Below, piece by piece: positions 18,508 through 26,561 of a stretch of 64,000 nt of DNA. Every line of letters starts with the position of its first letter. Positions within the stretch are counted from its first letter, which is position 1. The notes beneath the pieces were generated by a model. That model ran no database searches. It was not told the origin of the DNA and saw only the letters and a list, made by a program, of their open reading frames with translations. The stretch is from Microbacterium sp. Yaish 1 (GTDB lineage Bacteria > Actinomycetota > Actinomycetes > Actinomycetales > Microbacteriaceae), in NCBI RefSeq assembly GCF_002245215.1, contig NZ_NPMR01000001.1, positions 1,178,001 through 1,242,000 of the forward strand. The letters run 5' to 3'. The position numbers and the translations under genes were made by a program.

Positions 18508-20931
18508 TTGTCCGTCAGATCCCATGAGACGCATCGCATCGTCGAACTCCTCCGCCAGGGAACCAGCGTCGAACTCGTCGGGATCCGCTGGTCGGGCAGA
18601 TCCGAGATCCTCAGTCAGGTGCGGAGCACCCTCGCCGATCTCGACTACATCATCCTCAACGTGGTGGGAACGGCATCCCACTCCCCCCTCGAGGCGCTGC
18701 GCGTCGCCCTCCCGCCTGCATATCGGAGAGCCGTGGCAGAGGAGGGCGGGACGGCCGCCGCGATCAGCGACGCTCTCGCCCGATACCTCTCGAGCGGCGA
18801 CAGCGTCGTGATGATCGACGATGCGGACCTGCTCGACACGGCGTCGTGGTCTGCACTGATCCAGCTGCACCGGCTGCTGCGACGCCCGATCGTCGCGTCG
18901 ACTCTCCGCCGCGCACTGACCGACCCGGACGAGCACCTGCTGATCAAGGCCGCCCATCCCGTCGTGCAGATCGCGCTCGAGGGGCTGCGGCTCGATGTCC
19001 TTCATTCGCTCCTGGACGAGAGGGTCGACGGATCGCTCGCGCCGAGCGTCTCGGCGCGCATCCACATGGACTCGGCCGGGATCCCCGGCCTGGCGGTGGC
19101 GCTGCTCGACGGAGCGCTGGCCCACGGTCTGGTCTGGCGTTCCGGGGACCAATGGGTCTCCGGTCCCGTTCTCTGGTCCGACGACGCACGCGGCGCCTAC
19201 GAGTCGGTGCTCTACTCCTACCGGCCGGAGATCCGGGATGCCGTGGAGCTGCTCGCCACGACGGGAACGGTGGAGGTGACCGCGGCGTGGGCCCTCCTGG
19301 GCGCCGAGCTGCTCGAGGAGCTGGAGGACAACCAGCTCGTGCGCGTCACCGAGGTCGGTGCCGATCGACGCGCGATGGTCGCGGTGCACCCGCCCGGGCT
19401 GGGCGACTACTTCCGCAATCAGCCCGCCACGGCCCGGCGCCGCCGCATCCTCAGCCACGCGACCGACAGACTCGCGCAGGAGAGCTCGCATCTCGACACG
19501 CAGGCTCGCGCCCTCCTGCTCGAGCGACTCCGCCCCGCAGGCGTGCCGCAGCAGTCGGCGTCACCGACACCGGCCCCGCTGCAGCTGGCGGACGTCCCCG
19601 CGGTCTCGCGCATGTTCACCGAGGCCTTCGACGTCCAGGTCGGCGTCGCGCGGGCGCGTTGGCAGGAGGAGGGCGACCCCCGCACTGCTGTGCGATACCT
19701 CGGACTGCTCATGACGGGGCCGAGCGACCCGCGCGAGATCGAGGACGTCATCAGCCGGTGCTCCGACCTGTTCTACGGCACCAGCCGGGATCATGAGGCG
19801 GAACTGACACTGCGCCATTTCCACTCGCGCTGGCTTCTGTCGCGCGGAGCGGATCTGTCCGATGTCGTGCGCCCGCTCACGGAGAAGGTCCCGACGGGAT
19901 TCGCCTACGCCGAGGCGCTCGACACACTCGCCCGCGCCGTCCGCTGGGAGATCGAGGGCGTCGCCCCCGATGACGAGCGGGTGCTCGCCGCGCGGGCGGC
20001 CGCGGGCGGGCTCGGCGCCGACATCGCCGGGGTCCTGCTCGCGGCCTGTCACCTCGTCTCCGGACGGATCTCCGACTGCATCGCCGTGCTCGACGGCCTC
20101 GACGAGGCGCAGGACGCGCTCGCGATCCTCCTGACGACCGGCATCAGCGCCAAGACCCTCTACTTCTCGCCCGACCGTGCGGTGCTCGTCCTGATGGCGG
20201 TCATCTCCACACGTGCCGGGCACGAGAGCGCGGCATCGGGGTACCGCGAGCACGCCGCGCAGATCGCCGGGGCGTCGGACGGCATGGTGCTGAGCGACCT
20301 GCGCTGGACGGAGGCGTTCTCGGTCGCAGTCAGCGGGGCGACCGAGATCGCGGCCGAGATCTTCGCCGAGGTGACGCGCGACGCCCGACGCCGCGGGTAC
20401 GGTCTCGCGGCGGACCTGGCGATGCTCGCATCCCTCTACATTCACTACGACCCCGAACTCGCCGCGCAGGTCGCCGACCCGCCGCAGCGCTTGGGCGGGT
20501 CGATGTACGAGATCTTCCTGGAGGCCCGCGCCGCCGCCCACGCGCAGGACCCGGCCCGAGTCGAGGCGGCCGCCCGCGGGCTGCGCAGCGAGGGCATGGC
20601 GGCCGAAGCACTGAAGTACTTCAACCTCGCCGCGCACCTCTACCGGGATCACGGCGACAACGACCGCGCAGCGGCCTGCCGAGAAGCGGCCCGCGAGCTG
20701 GCCGACACGAACGTCAGACGGACGCGGCGCGACCGCACGGCGATGCTGCTCACACCGCGCGAACGCGAGATCGTGCAGCTCATCGCGGCCGATATGTCCA
20801 ACGGCGACATCGCCGCCAAGCTGGTCCTGAGCGTTCGCACGGTCGAGAACCACATCCGCAACATCCGCCGGAAGACGGGAGCCTCCACCCGGGGCGAGAT
20901 CGTCGCGCTCGCCTCGACGAACAAGCGCTGA
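18508..20931 (+). CDS. Large LuxR-family regulator (LAL-like, AAA plus TPR-like)
   Basis: An 807-residue transcription regulator. Residues about 12-260 look like a STAND/AAA ATPase, with a degraded Walker A (GIRWSGRSE, lacking GK-S/T) and a good Walker B (VVMIDDADLLD). The middle is helical, TPR-like. Residues about 742-805 form the LuxR HTH (LTPREREIVQLIAADMSNGDIAAKLVLSVRTVENHI). TTG at 18508 has a GAAAGGA site and starts where homologous sequence should begin. Position right after the secretion cassette suggests it controls those genes. The degenerate P-loop suggests nucleotide binding may be weak or lost. Confidence 0.87.
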   Translation: MSVRSHETHRIVELLRQGTSVELVGIRWSGRSEILSQVRSTLADLDYIILNVVGTASHSPLEALRVALPPAYRRAVAEEGGTAAAISDALARYLSSGDSVVMIDDADLLDTASWSALIQLHRLLRRPIVASTLRRALTDPDEHLLIKAAHPVVQIALEGLRLDVLHSLLDERVDGSLAPSVSARIHMDSAGIPGLAVALLDGALAHGLVWRSGDQWVSGPVLWSDDARGAYESVLYSYRPEIRDAVELLATTGTVEVTAAWALLGAELLEELEDNQLVRVTEVGADRRAMVAVHPPGLGDYFRNQPATARRRRILSHATDRLAQESSHLDTQARALLLERLRPAGVPQQSASPTPAPLQLADVPAVSRMFTEAFDVQVGVARARWQEEGDPRTAVRYLGLLMTGPSDPREIEDVISRCSDLFYGTSRDHEAELTLRHFHSRWLLSRGADLSDVVRPLTEKVPTGFAYAEALDTLARAVRWEIEGVAPDDERVLAARAAAGGLGADIAGVLLAACHLVSGRISDCIAVLDGLDEAQDALAILLTTGISAKTLYFSPDRAVLVLMAVISTRAGHESAASGYREHAAQIAGASDGMVLSDLRWTEAFSVAVSGATEIAAEIFAEVTRDARRRGYGLAADLAMLASLYIHYDPELAAQVADPPQRLGGSMYEIFLEARAAAHAQDPARVEAAARGLRSEGMAAEALKYFNLAAHLYRDHGDNDRAAACREAARELADTNVRRTRRDRTAMLLTPREREIVQLIAADMSNGDIAAKLVLSVRTVENHIRNIRRKTGASTRGEIVALASTNKR

Positions 20932-20943
20932 ACCGCCCCCCGC

Positions 20944-21831
20944 TCAGCCGAGCAGGCTGAAGCCGCCGTCGCTCGTGAGCACCTGGCCGACCAGCCACGA
21001 CCCCGCCGGGCTGCAGAGCCACCCGATCAGCTCAGCGGGATCCTGGGGCCGCCCGACGCGTCCGAACGCCGTCGTCGTCAGCCAGTCGTCGAGGCCGTCG
21101 AGCGAGCGGTCGGTGGTGTCGGGGTCGAGGTAGCCCGTGTTCACCGGTCCAGGGTTCACGGTGTTGAGGATGATGCCGAGCTCGAGCAGCTCCGCGGCGA
21201 CCGTTCCGGTCACGCCCGCGAGGGCGGCTTTGCTGGTCGCGTAGGCCACCTCGCCTACCATCGGCCCGTGGATCTGGCCCGAGGTCATCCACACGACGTG
21301 CCCCCGGGGCGCGTCGTAGGGCTTCGACCCCGAGATCCGGTCGCCCGGCCGGCGCGGCGCCGACGGGACGTCGGTGAAGCGGCGGGCGAAGGCCGCGGTG
21401 AGGAGGAGGGTCGCGCGGGTGTTGACGTCCCAGAACGCGTCGAGGCGCTCGGGCGTCATATCGAGGATGCTGCCGTCGTCGCCGCTCTTGGCATGGTTGC
21501 AGACGAGGATGTCGAGCGCGCCCGTCACCGCGGCCGCCTCATCGACAAGGTCGGCCGCCGCCGTCGCGACGCTCAGATCGCCGGCGATGTCGGCGAAGCT
21601 CGCGTCGCCCACGAGGTGGGAGCGGATGCCGGCCCGGACGGCATCGAGGTCGTCGCCGCCCCACGGCAGGTCGAGGTCGTGGGGCCGGTGGTGGTGGGCG
21701 ACGACGCTCGCTCCGAGCCGGGCGAGAGTCGTGGCGACGGCGAAGCCGATGCCCCGGCGGCGTGAGACGCCCGTGACCAGGGCGGTCTTCCCGGTGAGCG
21801 GCAGAGCGGGCGCGGATGAGTATGCGTGCAT
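20944..21831 (-). CDS. SDR-family oxidoreductase
   Basis: A 295-residue NAD(P)-dependent oxidoreductase, convergent with the LuxR gene. It has TGVSRRRGIGFAVATTLA (cofactor loop with an inserted RRR, near residue 22), VCNHA in place of NNAG, catalytic Tyr-x3-Lys in AYATSKAAL, and the family C-terminus LTSDGGFSLLG. The RRRGIG cofactor loop and the insert after DLDLPWGGDDLDAV resemble fabG-like 3-oxoacyl reductases of unknown role. Start at ATG 21831 follows AAGG; earlier in-frame ATG codons lie in poorly conserved sequence. Confidence 0.88.
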   Translation of the reverse strand: MHAYSSAPALPLTGKTALVTGVSRRRGIGFAVATTLARLGASVVAHHHRPHDLDLPWGGDDLDAVRAGIRSHLVGDASFADIAGDLSVATAAADLVDEAAAVTGALDILVCNHAKSGDDGSILDMTPERLDAFWDVNTRATLLLTAAFARRFTDVPSAPRRPGDRISGSKPYDAPRGHVVWMTSGQIHGPMVGEVAYATSKAALAGVTGTVAAELLELGIILNTVNPGPVNTGYLDPDTTDRSLDGLDDWLTTTAFGRVGRPQDPAELIGWLCSPAGSWLVGQVLTSDGGFSLLG

Positions 21832-21948
21832 GAGTGAACCTTTCGATCGCGTCGGCGTCGACGCGCGGATGGGGATCGGAAGCGGATTCACCGGCATTGC
21901 ATGCGGCTCAGCCTAGCGAGCAGCCGCGAGGGCGTCACCCGGCGCGTG

Positions 21949-22704
21949 TCACCCGGCGCGGAGCAGCGGGACGCCGCGGCGGTCGAGGGCCTCCAGGCTG
22001 GTGGCCGGAGCCGCGGGATCGACGATGACCCCCGTGACCTCGTCGAACGGCAGCACCGAGAAGGGCGACACGGCGCCGATCTTCTCCTCGCTGCCGAGGA
22101 CGTAGGTCTCGGCGGCACGCTCGGCGAGCACGCGCTTCATCGCCGCTTCGTCCGCATCGCCGGTCGTCAGGCCCGCGTCGGCGTGGATGCCGGTGACACC
22201 GAGGAGGAAGCGGTCGGCCCGCACCATGCGTGCGGCCTCGACAGCCGCGGCGCCGCTCGCGACCGCGGAGTGCTTGAACAGCCGCCCGCCGATGATGATG
22301 ACGTCGGCTGTGTGATCGAGGAGCGCTGCTGCCACGGTCGGACTGTGGGTGACGATGGTGCAGGCCAGCGCCGGGTCGAGCGCCCGTACCGTGGCGAGGG
22401 CGGTCGTCCCCCCGTCGACGATGACGGTGCTGCCCGGTTCGATGAGGCTCGCGGCGAAGCGTGCGATGCGCTGCTTGCTCTCGGTCGCGACCGCCTGGCG
22501 AGACGCATAGTCGGCGACGGCGGGCGACGCCGGCAGCGCGCCCCCGTAGACGCGAACGGCGAGGCCGGCGGCATCCAGCTCGCGAAGATCGCGGCGGATG
22601 CTGTCTTCGGAGACCCCCAGCTCAGCGGCGAGCTCCTTGGCGATGACACGCCCGTCGGCGCGGAGGCGCGCGAGCAGCAGATCTTTCCGAGATGCAGCGA
22701 GCAT
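21949..22704 (-). CDS. DeoR/GlpR-family regulator
   Basis: A 251-residue repressor. N-terminal DeoR winged helix (RKDLLLARLRADGRVIAKELAAELGVSEDSIRRDLRELDAAGLAVRVYGGA in layout), then a sugar-phosphate-binding DeoRC domain with DGGTTALATVRAL and the conserved GVTGIHADAGLTTGDADEAAMKR. These proteins usually respond to phosphorylated sugars. ATG at 22704 has GAAGGAG 6 bases upstream. It is divergent from a deoxyribosyltransferase-like gene with only 45 bp between starts, so it probably controls that gene and itself. Confidence 0.92.
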   Translation of the reverse strand: MLAASRKDLLLARLRADGRVIAKELAAELGVSEDSIRRDLRELDAAGLAVRVYGGALPASPAVADYASRQAVATESKQRIARFAASLIEPGSTVIVDGGTTALATVRALDPALACTIVTHSPTVAAALLDHTADVIIIGGRLFKHSAVASGAAAVEAARMVRADRFLLGVTGIHADAGLTTGDADEAAMKRVLAERAAETYVLGSEEKIGAVSPFSVLPFDEVTGVIVDPAAPATSLEALDRRGVPLLRAG

Positions 22705-22737
22705 TCCGACTCCTTCACGTTTGCGCATGTTGATGCA

Positions 22738-22743
22738 TAGTAT
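22738..22743 (+). promoter_or_regulatory. -10 element of a probable leaderless promoter
   Basis: TAGTAT lies six bases before the ATG at 22750, which predicts transcription starting at or next to the start codon. TTCACG 18 bp upstream may be the -35. TGTT and AACA flank the -10 symmetrically (22729-22750 region) and could be part of a DeoR operator. Confidence 0.4.
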
Positions 22744-22749
22744 CGAAAC

Positions 22750-23133
22750 ATGACCGCACAAGCCACGACCGATTCCCTCATGATCCTCATCGCCGGGCCC
22801 TACGCCTCGGGCACCGGCGGGGATCCCGCCCTGATGCGGCGCAACCTGGCCCGACTGGAAGAGGCGGCATGGCCGCTCTTCGAGGCGGGGCACATCCCGA
22901 TGATCGGCGAGTGGGTCGCGCTGCCCGTCCTCGCGAGCGCGGGAGCCTCGGGCCCCACCGACCCCCTGGCCGAGAAGGTGATGTATCCGGTGGCCCACCG
23001 CCTGCTGCAGCGTTGCGACGCGGTCCTCCGCCTGCCCGGCGAATCGCGCGGTGCGGACCAGGATGTCGCGATCGCCCGGGAGCGCGGCGTCCCCGTTTAC
23101 ACGGCTCTCGAGGATGTTCCGGGAATCGCCTGA
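22750..23133 (+). CDS. Nucleoside 2-deoxyribosyltransferase-like (DUF4406) protein
   Basis: A 127-residue Rossmann-like protein with LIAGPYASGTGGDPALMRRNLARLEEAAWPLFEAGHIPMIGEW in layout, then CDAVLRLPGESRGADQDVAIARERGVPVY. The combination of an N-terminal I-AGPY motif and a C-terminal PGESxGADxDVxxA motif is that of the DUF4406/nucleoside deoxyribosyltransferase superfamily, which transfers or hydrolyses deoxyribosyl groups or related N-glycosides. Substrate unknown. The divergent DeoR regulator is probably its controller, which fits a role in salvage of sugar phosphates or nucleosides. Confidence 0.82.
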   Translation: MTAQATTDSLMILIAGPYASGTGGDPALMRRNLARLEEAAWPLFEAGHIPMIGEWVALPVLASAGASGPTDPLAEKVMYPVAHRLLQRCDAVLRLPGESRGADQDVAIARERGVPVYTALEDVPGIA

Positions 23134-23205
23134 AGCGTTTCACCTCACCAACGCATGAACATTCAGGAAAATCATCAGGATTTCCCAGAAACAGCCGAAA
23201 CTGGC

Positions 23206-23211
23206 TAGAGT
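23206..23211 (+). promoter_or_regulatory. -10 element for the lipoprotein gene
   Basis: TAGAGT eight bases before the GTG start at 23220, in an unusually AT-rich upstream patch (23134-23205). Suggests a leaderless or nearly leaderless transcript. Confidence 0.4.
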
Positions 23212-23219
23212 CGGTCGAC

Positions 23220-23735
23220 GTGAACACTGCTCGTCGACTCCTCGCCCTGCCCGCTGCTGCGCTGACCGTCGCCCTGCTCGCGACCGGCTGCTCCACGCTC
23301 AACGCCTTCACCGGTGGCGGAGCCGCCGCCCCCGTCCGTGACGAATCCGGCGCGATCGCCGAGTCGAACGCGAGCACCGACGTCTTCGCGATCCGCGTCG
23401 GCGACTGCATGCTCGACTCGGGCACCGCCGACACCGAGGTCACCGAGACCCCCACCGTCCCGTGCAGCGAGGCCCACGACCTCGAGGCGTACCACGCACA
23501 GGACATCGACGCCGACGAGTTCCCCGGCATCGAGGCGGCCCAGACCGAGGCCGAGCAGGTCTGCTACGACGCGTTCGCGCCCTTCGTGGGGATCTCATAC
23601 GAGGAGTCGGTCCTCGGTTTCAACTACTACGTGCCCACCGCGGGCAGCTGGGACGCCGGCGACCGCGAGATCCTCTGCCTCATCGGCGACCCGCAGGGTC
23701 AGGTCACCGGCACCCTCGCCGGCGCCGCGCGCTGA
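23220..23735 (+). CDS. Lipoprotein with septum-formation-like domain
   Basis: A 171-residue secreted lipoprotein. Signal peptide with lipobox LLATGC, Cys at about residue 24. The mature domain has VFAIRVGDCML and VPCSEAHDLEAYHAQDI, then QVCYDAFAPFVG and ILCLIGDP: four cysteines in the spacing of the actinobacterial septum-formation/DUF4190-associated domain, which is thought to bind in the cell wall. GTG at 23220 is used. A very strong terminator hairpin follows. Confidence 0.85.
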   Translation: MNTARRLLALPAAALTVALLATGCSTLNAFTGGGAAAPVRDESGAIAESNASTDVFAIRVGDCMLDSGTADTEVTETPTVPCSEAHDLEAYHAQDIDADEFPGIEAAQTEAEQVCYDAFAPFVGISYEESVLGFNYYVPTAGSWDAGDREILCLIGDPQGQVTGTLAGAAR

Positions 23736-23746
23736 CGCTTCTTCTC

Positions 23747-23784
23747 GATCGCCCGCAACGGACACCCGTCCGCTGCGGGCGATC
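23747..23784. terminator. Strong bidirectional terminator
   Basis: An 11-bp stem (GATCGCCCGCA / TGCGGGCGATC), one mismatch, then 5 bp (CGGAC/GTCCG) closing an ACCC loop. It lies between the convergent lipoprotein and arsC genes. Confidence 0.85.
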
Positions 23785-23808
23785 GTCGTTTCGGACAGCC
23801 CGGCGCCG

Positions 23809-24210
23809 TCAGATGAGCTCGTCGACCAGCTGACGGATGCGCTCCCGGATGTCGTCGCGGATGGGGCGGACGGCGTCGATGCCCTGTCCCCCGGGGTCGT
23901 CGAGCTTCCAATCCTCGTAGCGCTTGCCGGGGAAGAACGGGCAGGCATCGCCGCATCCCATCGTGATGACGACGTCGGATGCCTGCACGGCCTCGGTCGT
24001 GAGCACCTTCGGGTGCTCGGCGGTGATGTCGATGCCGAGTTCGGCCATCGCCTCGACGGCGACCGGGTTGATCCGATCGGCGGGCAGGGAACCGGCCGAA
24101 CGAACCTCGATGCGGTCACCCGCGATGTCGCGAAGGAATCCCGCGGCCATCTGCGAGCGTCCCGCGTTGTGCACGCAGACGAAGAGGACGGAGGGCCTGG
24201 TGTCGGTCAT
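23809..24210 (-). CDS. arsC: Arsenate reductase, LMW phosphatase type
   Basis: Reduces arsenate to arsenite. The 133-residue protein has the phosphate loop C12-VHNAG-R18-S and a distal pair Cys86 and Cys90 in MGCGDACPFFPG, the redox triad layout of thioredoxin- or mycothiol-linked ArsC enzymes. Start chosen at ATG 24210; an in-frame ATG at 24231 would add seven residues. No arsB/acr3 or ArsR gene is adjacent, so it appears orphan here. Divergent from the CatA-like gene. Confidence 0.92.
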   Translation of the reverse strand: MTDTRPSVLFVCVHNAGRSQMAAGFLRDIAGDRIEVRSAGSLPADRINPVAVEAMAELGIDITAEHPKVLTTEAVQASDVVITMGCGDACPFFPGKRYEDWKLDDPGGQGIDAVRPIRDDIRERIRQLVDELI

Positions 24211-24266
24211 AGTGCCTCTACTCTCGCGCATCTGCGCCGCGACGGCTGCTTTGGGAGGATGAGAAC

Positions 24267-24923
24267 ATGCACGACGCCGCCCCCATCGACCTCGAGACCT
24301 GGCCGCGACGGCGGCACTTCGAGCACTACCTCCGCACCGTTCGCTGCACCTACTCGATGACGGTCGAGATCGACGTGACGGACTTCGTCGCGGCGGTGCG
24401 CGCCTCCGGGCGTCGCACCTACATCGCGCAAGTCTGGGCGATCGCGTCGATCGTCAACCGTCACCCGGAGTTCCGCATGACGCTCACCGCCGACGGCGCC
24501 CCCGCGGTGTGGCCGGAGGTCCACCCGTCGTTCACGATCTTCCACCCCGAGACCGAGACGTTCTCGAGCGTATCGGCGCCCTTCGACCGCGACTTCGCCG
24601 CCTTCCACGACGCCGCGGCCCGGGTGATCGCCGATCACGCCGGCAGCACCGAGCTCTTCCCGCAGGGTCCGCCGCCGCCGAACAGCTTCGACGTGTCGAG
24701 CCTGCCGTGGACCGACTTCACCGGGTTCAATCTGAACGTCGAGGGCGGTGGGGGCCACCTCGCTCCGATCTTCACGCTCGGGCGCTACGTCGAGCGTGAC
24801 GGGCGGATGCTGCTGCCTATGGCCGTGCAGGTGCACCACGCCGCGGCCGACGGCTTCCACACCGCTCGGCTCGTCAACGACCTGCGCGGGCTCTTCGCCG
24901 ACGTCGCCTGGCTCGCGGCATGA
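24267..24923 (+). CDS. CatA-like chloramphenicol O-acetyltransferase
   Basis: A 218-residue trimeric-type acetyltransferase. The catalytic His is His191 in VHHAAADGFH, fitting the family HHxxxDG motif, and RHFEHYLRTVRCTYSMTVEIDVTDF matches the N-terminal strand region of CatA. Length is normal (about 215). Whether it inactivates chloramphenicol or acetylates another alcohol is not shown. ATG has GGGAGG upstream; its stop overlaps the PNPOx-like gene by 4 bp, and that gene overlaps the GNAT gene, forming a three-gene operon of small-molecule enzymes. Confidence 0.88.
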   Translation: MHDAAPIDLETWPRRRHFEHYLRTVRCTYSMTVEIDVTDFVAAVRASGRRTYIAQVWAIASIVNRHPEFRMTLTADGAPAVWPEVHPSFTIFHPETETFSSVSAPFDRDFAAFHDAAARVIADHAGSTELFPQGPPPPNSFDVSSLPWTDFTGFNLNVEGGGGHLAPIFTLGRYVERDGRMLLPMAVQVHHAAADGFHTARLVNDLRGLFADVAWLAA

Positions 24924-25483
24924 GCGGGCTGCGCGAGTGGCTGCGCTCGCAGCCCTCGCTGACGGGCACACCTCCGGTGTTCGACACCGACCGGCTCCCC
25001 GCCTCGCCGGTGACGCTGTTCGAGGAGTGGATCCACCGGGCAGCCGCCGCGGGGGTCGCCGAGCCCCACGCCGCGACCCTCGCGACGGTCGACGCCGACG
25101 GCATCCCCGACGCCCGCACACTGATCGTCAAAGACGTCGACGACCGGGGCTGGGCGTTCGCGAGCACACGGTCATCCGCGAAGGGCGGGCAGCTGGAAGC
25201 GCAGCCCGCAGCAGCTCTGGCGTTCTGGTGGCAGCCGGTCATGCGGGCCGTGCGCGTGCGCGGGCCGATCCGCGAGGCCAGCGCCGAGGACACCGCCGCA
25301 GATCTGGCCGCTCGGCCCGAGGCGGCGCGCCGGGATGTCGCTGAGGGCGACTGGGCACTCTGGCGCATCGAGGCGACCAGGGTGGAATTCTGGCAGGGCT
25401 CGCTCGATCGCCGTCACACCCGCGTCGTCTACGAGCGCGCGGGGACGGGTTGGCGGCACACGCTCCTCGGAGGTGCAGTGTGA
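24920..25483 (+). CDS. Pyridoxamine-5'-phosphate oxidase-like flavoprotein
   Basis: A 187-residue FMN-binding split-barrel protein. It has PHAATLATVDADGIPDARTLIVKDVDDRGWAFAST in outline, QLEAQPAAALAFWWQPVMRAVRVRGPI, and the C-terminal dimerisation WRIEATRVEFWQGSLDRRHTRVVY, as in PdxH/PhzG-type enzymes. It could be a true PNP oxidase or a phenazine/other substrate oxidase; the shortened N-terminus argues for the latter group. Second gene of a three-gene overlapping operon. Confidence 0.86.
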   Translation: MSGLREWLRSQPSLTGTPPVFDTDRLPASPVTLFEEWIHRAAAAGVAEPHAATLATVDADGIPDARTLIVKDVDDRGWAFASTRSSAKGGQLEAQPAAALAFWWQPVMRAVRVRGPIREASAEDTAADLAARPEAARRDVAEGDWALWRIEATRVEFWQGSLDRRHTRVVYERAGTGWRHTLLGGAV

Positions 25484-25887
25484 CCGTCCACTACTCTTTC
25501 GCCCCGCCCACGGCCGCCGAGTTCGCGACGCTCTACGCCGAGACGGGCTGGGCCGAGTGGTCGCTCGAAACCTTCGAACGGGCCCTCGCGGGCAGCTGGG
25601 TCGTGTGCACGGCGCGTGACGGCGACGGGCACCTGATCGGCCTCGGGCGCCTGATCAGCGACGGCGCGCTGCACGCGTTCGTGACCGAGATGATCGTGGC
25701 GACGGCAGCGCGAGGCAGCGGCATCGGGAGTGAGATCCTGCGGATGCTCGTCGCCGAGTCGCGACGGCGCGGCGTACACGACATCCAGCTCTTCGCCGCG
25801 CGCGGCCGGGCCGCGTTCTACGAGCGCCACGGCTTCGCTCCCCGCGCGGCCGAGGGCCCGGGCATGGACATCGTCGCCGAGCGCTGA
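25480..25887 (+). CDS. GNAT-family N-acetyltransferase
   Basis: A 135-residue acetyltransferase with a GNAT core: VTEMIVATAARGSGIGSEILRMLVAESRRRGVHDIQLFAARGRAAFYERHGF in outline, with the acetyl-CoA loop RGSGIG. GTG at 25480 overlaps the previous stop. Its 3' two-thirds plus the downstream palindrome are duplicated almost exactly at 28908-29212, so this is the intact original or best-preserved copy. Substrate unknown. Confidence 0.9.
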   Translation: MTVHYSFAPPTAAEFATLYAETGWAEWSLETFERALAGSWVVCTARDGDGHLIGLGRLISDGALHAFVTEMIVATAARGSGIGSEILRMLVAESRRRGVHDIQLFAARGRAAFYERHGFAPRAAEGPGMDIVAER

Positions 25888-25974
25888 CCCGCTTCCGGCC
25901 GGTCGACTCGCCAGAAGCTGCGGATGCGCGGGGTGCCGGATCCGCACATCCTGGCGACTCGACGGACGGTGGCG
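25670..25974 (+). repeat. 305-bp direct repeat, left copy
   Basis: Matches 28908-29212 with one difference that I could see (25897 G versus 29135 A). It contains the 3' part of the GNAT gene, its stop, and one 62-bp palindromic repeat. The pair brackets an inserted segment. Confidence 0.95.
25902..25963. repeat. 62-bp palindromic (REP-like) repeat, copy 1
   Basis: Ends GTCGACTCGCCA and TGGCGACTCGAC, with inner arms GCGGAT and GATCCGC. Sits 14 bp after the GNAT stop. Confidence 0.85.
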
Positions 25975-26129
25975 ACGGCCCCGCCACCAAGCCGATCGAG
26001 AAACCCAGGCGTCGAGTTGCCTCGAGGTCCGTGCGCCTTGCATCAAGGGTGCGTGAGTCGCCTGGCGCGTCCGACCCCAGAGTCACCGTCGGAGTTTCGC
26101 GTCCCAGTACTGATGGTTAGGGTGGCGGC

Positions 26130-26561
26130 ATGACGCAGATTCGCAGCGGAGCCGGCGCTGTGGGCCGATTCCGCTACCGAGCTCTGGCCTTGATGGTCGC
26201 GTTGACCAATATTTTTTTGACCGCGTGCGCTCCCCGGGCAGGAGAGGCTTTGCCCGGGTACGCGGGGACGCCGACAGCTGTGGGTACACCTCTGTCCATT
26301 ACCAGCGACGGCTCAAAAGTGGATGCATGGGCCGTCGGCGATCTTCTGGTGATCACCACCCACGGGTCTGGTAGTTGCCCGTGGGAGCCTGAGCTTGTCG
26401 AGATCAACGAGGAGGCGCGTCACGCCGCCATCGAAATTTCGGTGTCGAACGGAGATGGCCCGTGCACGGCGGACATGTCCCCCAGGACGTTCGAGGTTCA
26501 TGCGGGTCGTGACCTCACCAGCTACACGCTTGAGGTCACGACCCGCATGGGAGAAAACTAG
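26130..26561 (+). CDS. Small lipoprotein of the inserted segment
   Basis: A 143-residue exported lipoprotein. A hydrophobic signal (LALMVALTNIFLTAC) with lipobox LTAC puts the lipid-modified Cys at about residue 33. The mature part has two cysteines in GSCPWEP and GPCTADMS, probably one disulfide. Unrecognised function. Its last 60 bases contain a perfect 19-bp inverted repeat. The gene faces the protease across about zero bases, so they are convergent and almost touching. Use of ATT, AAT, TTT and GTT codons is higher than in flanking genes, consistent with transfer. Confidence 0.65.
   Translation: MTQIRSGAGAVGRFRYRALALMVALTNIFLTACAPRAGEALPGYAGTPTAVGTPLSITSDGSKVDAWAVGDLLVITTHGSGSCPWEPELVEINEEARHAAIEISVSNGDGPCTADMSPRTFEVHAGRDLTSYTLEVTTRMGEN
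26499..26549 (+). terminator. Perfect 19-bp inverted repeat in the lipoprotein 3' end
   Basis: CATGCGGGTCGTGACCTCA (26499-26517) and its exact complement (26531-26549) enclose a 13-nt loop, ending 10 bp before the stop codon. Probably serves as terminator embedded in the coding sequence for this gene and, in reverse, for the convergent protease gene. Confidence 0.75.
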
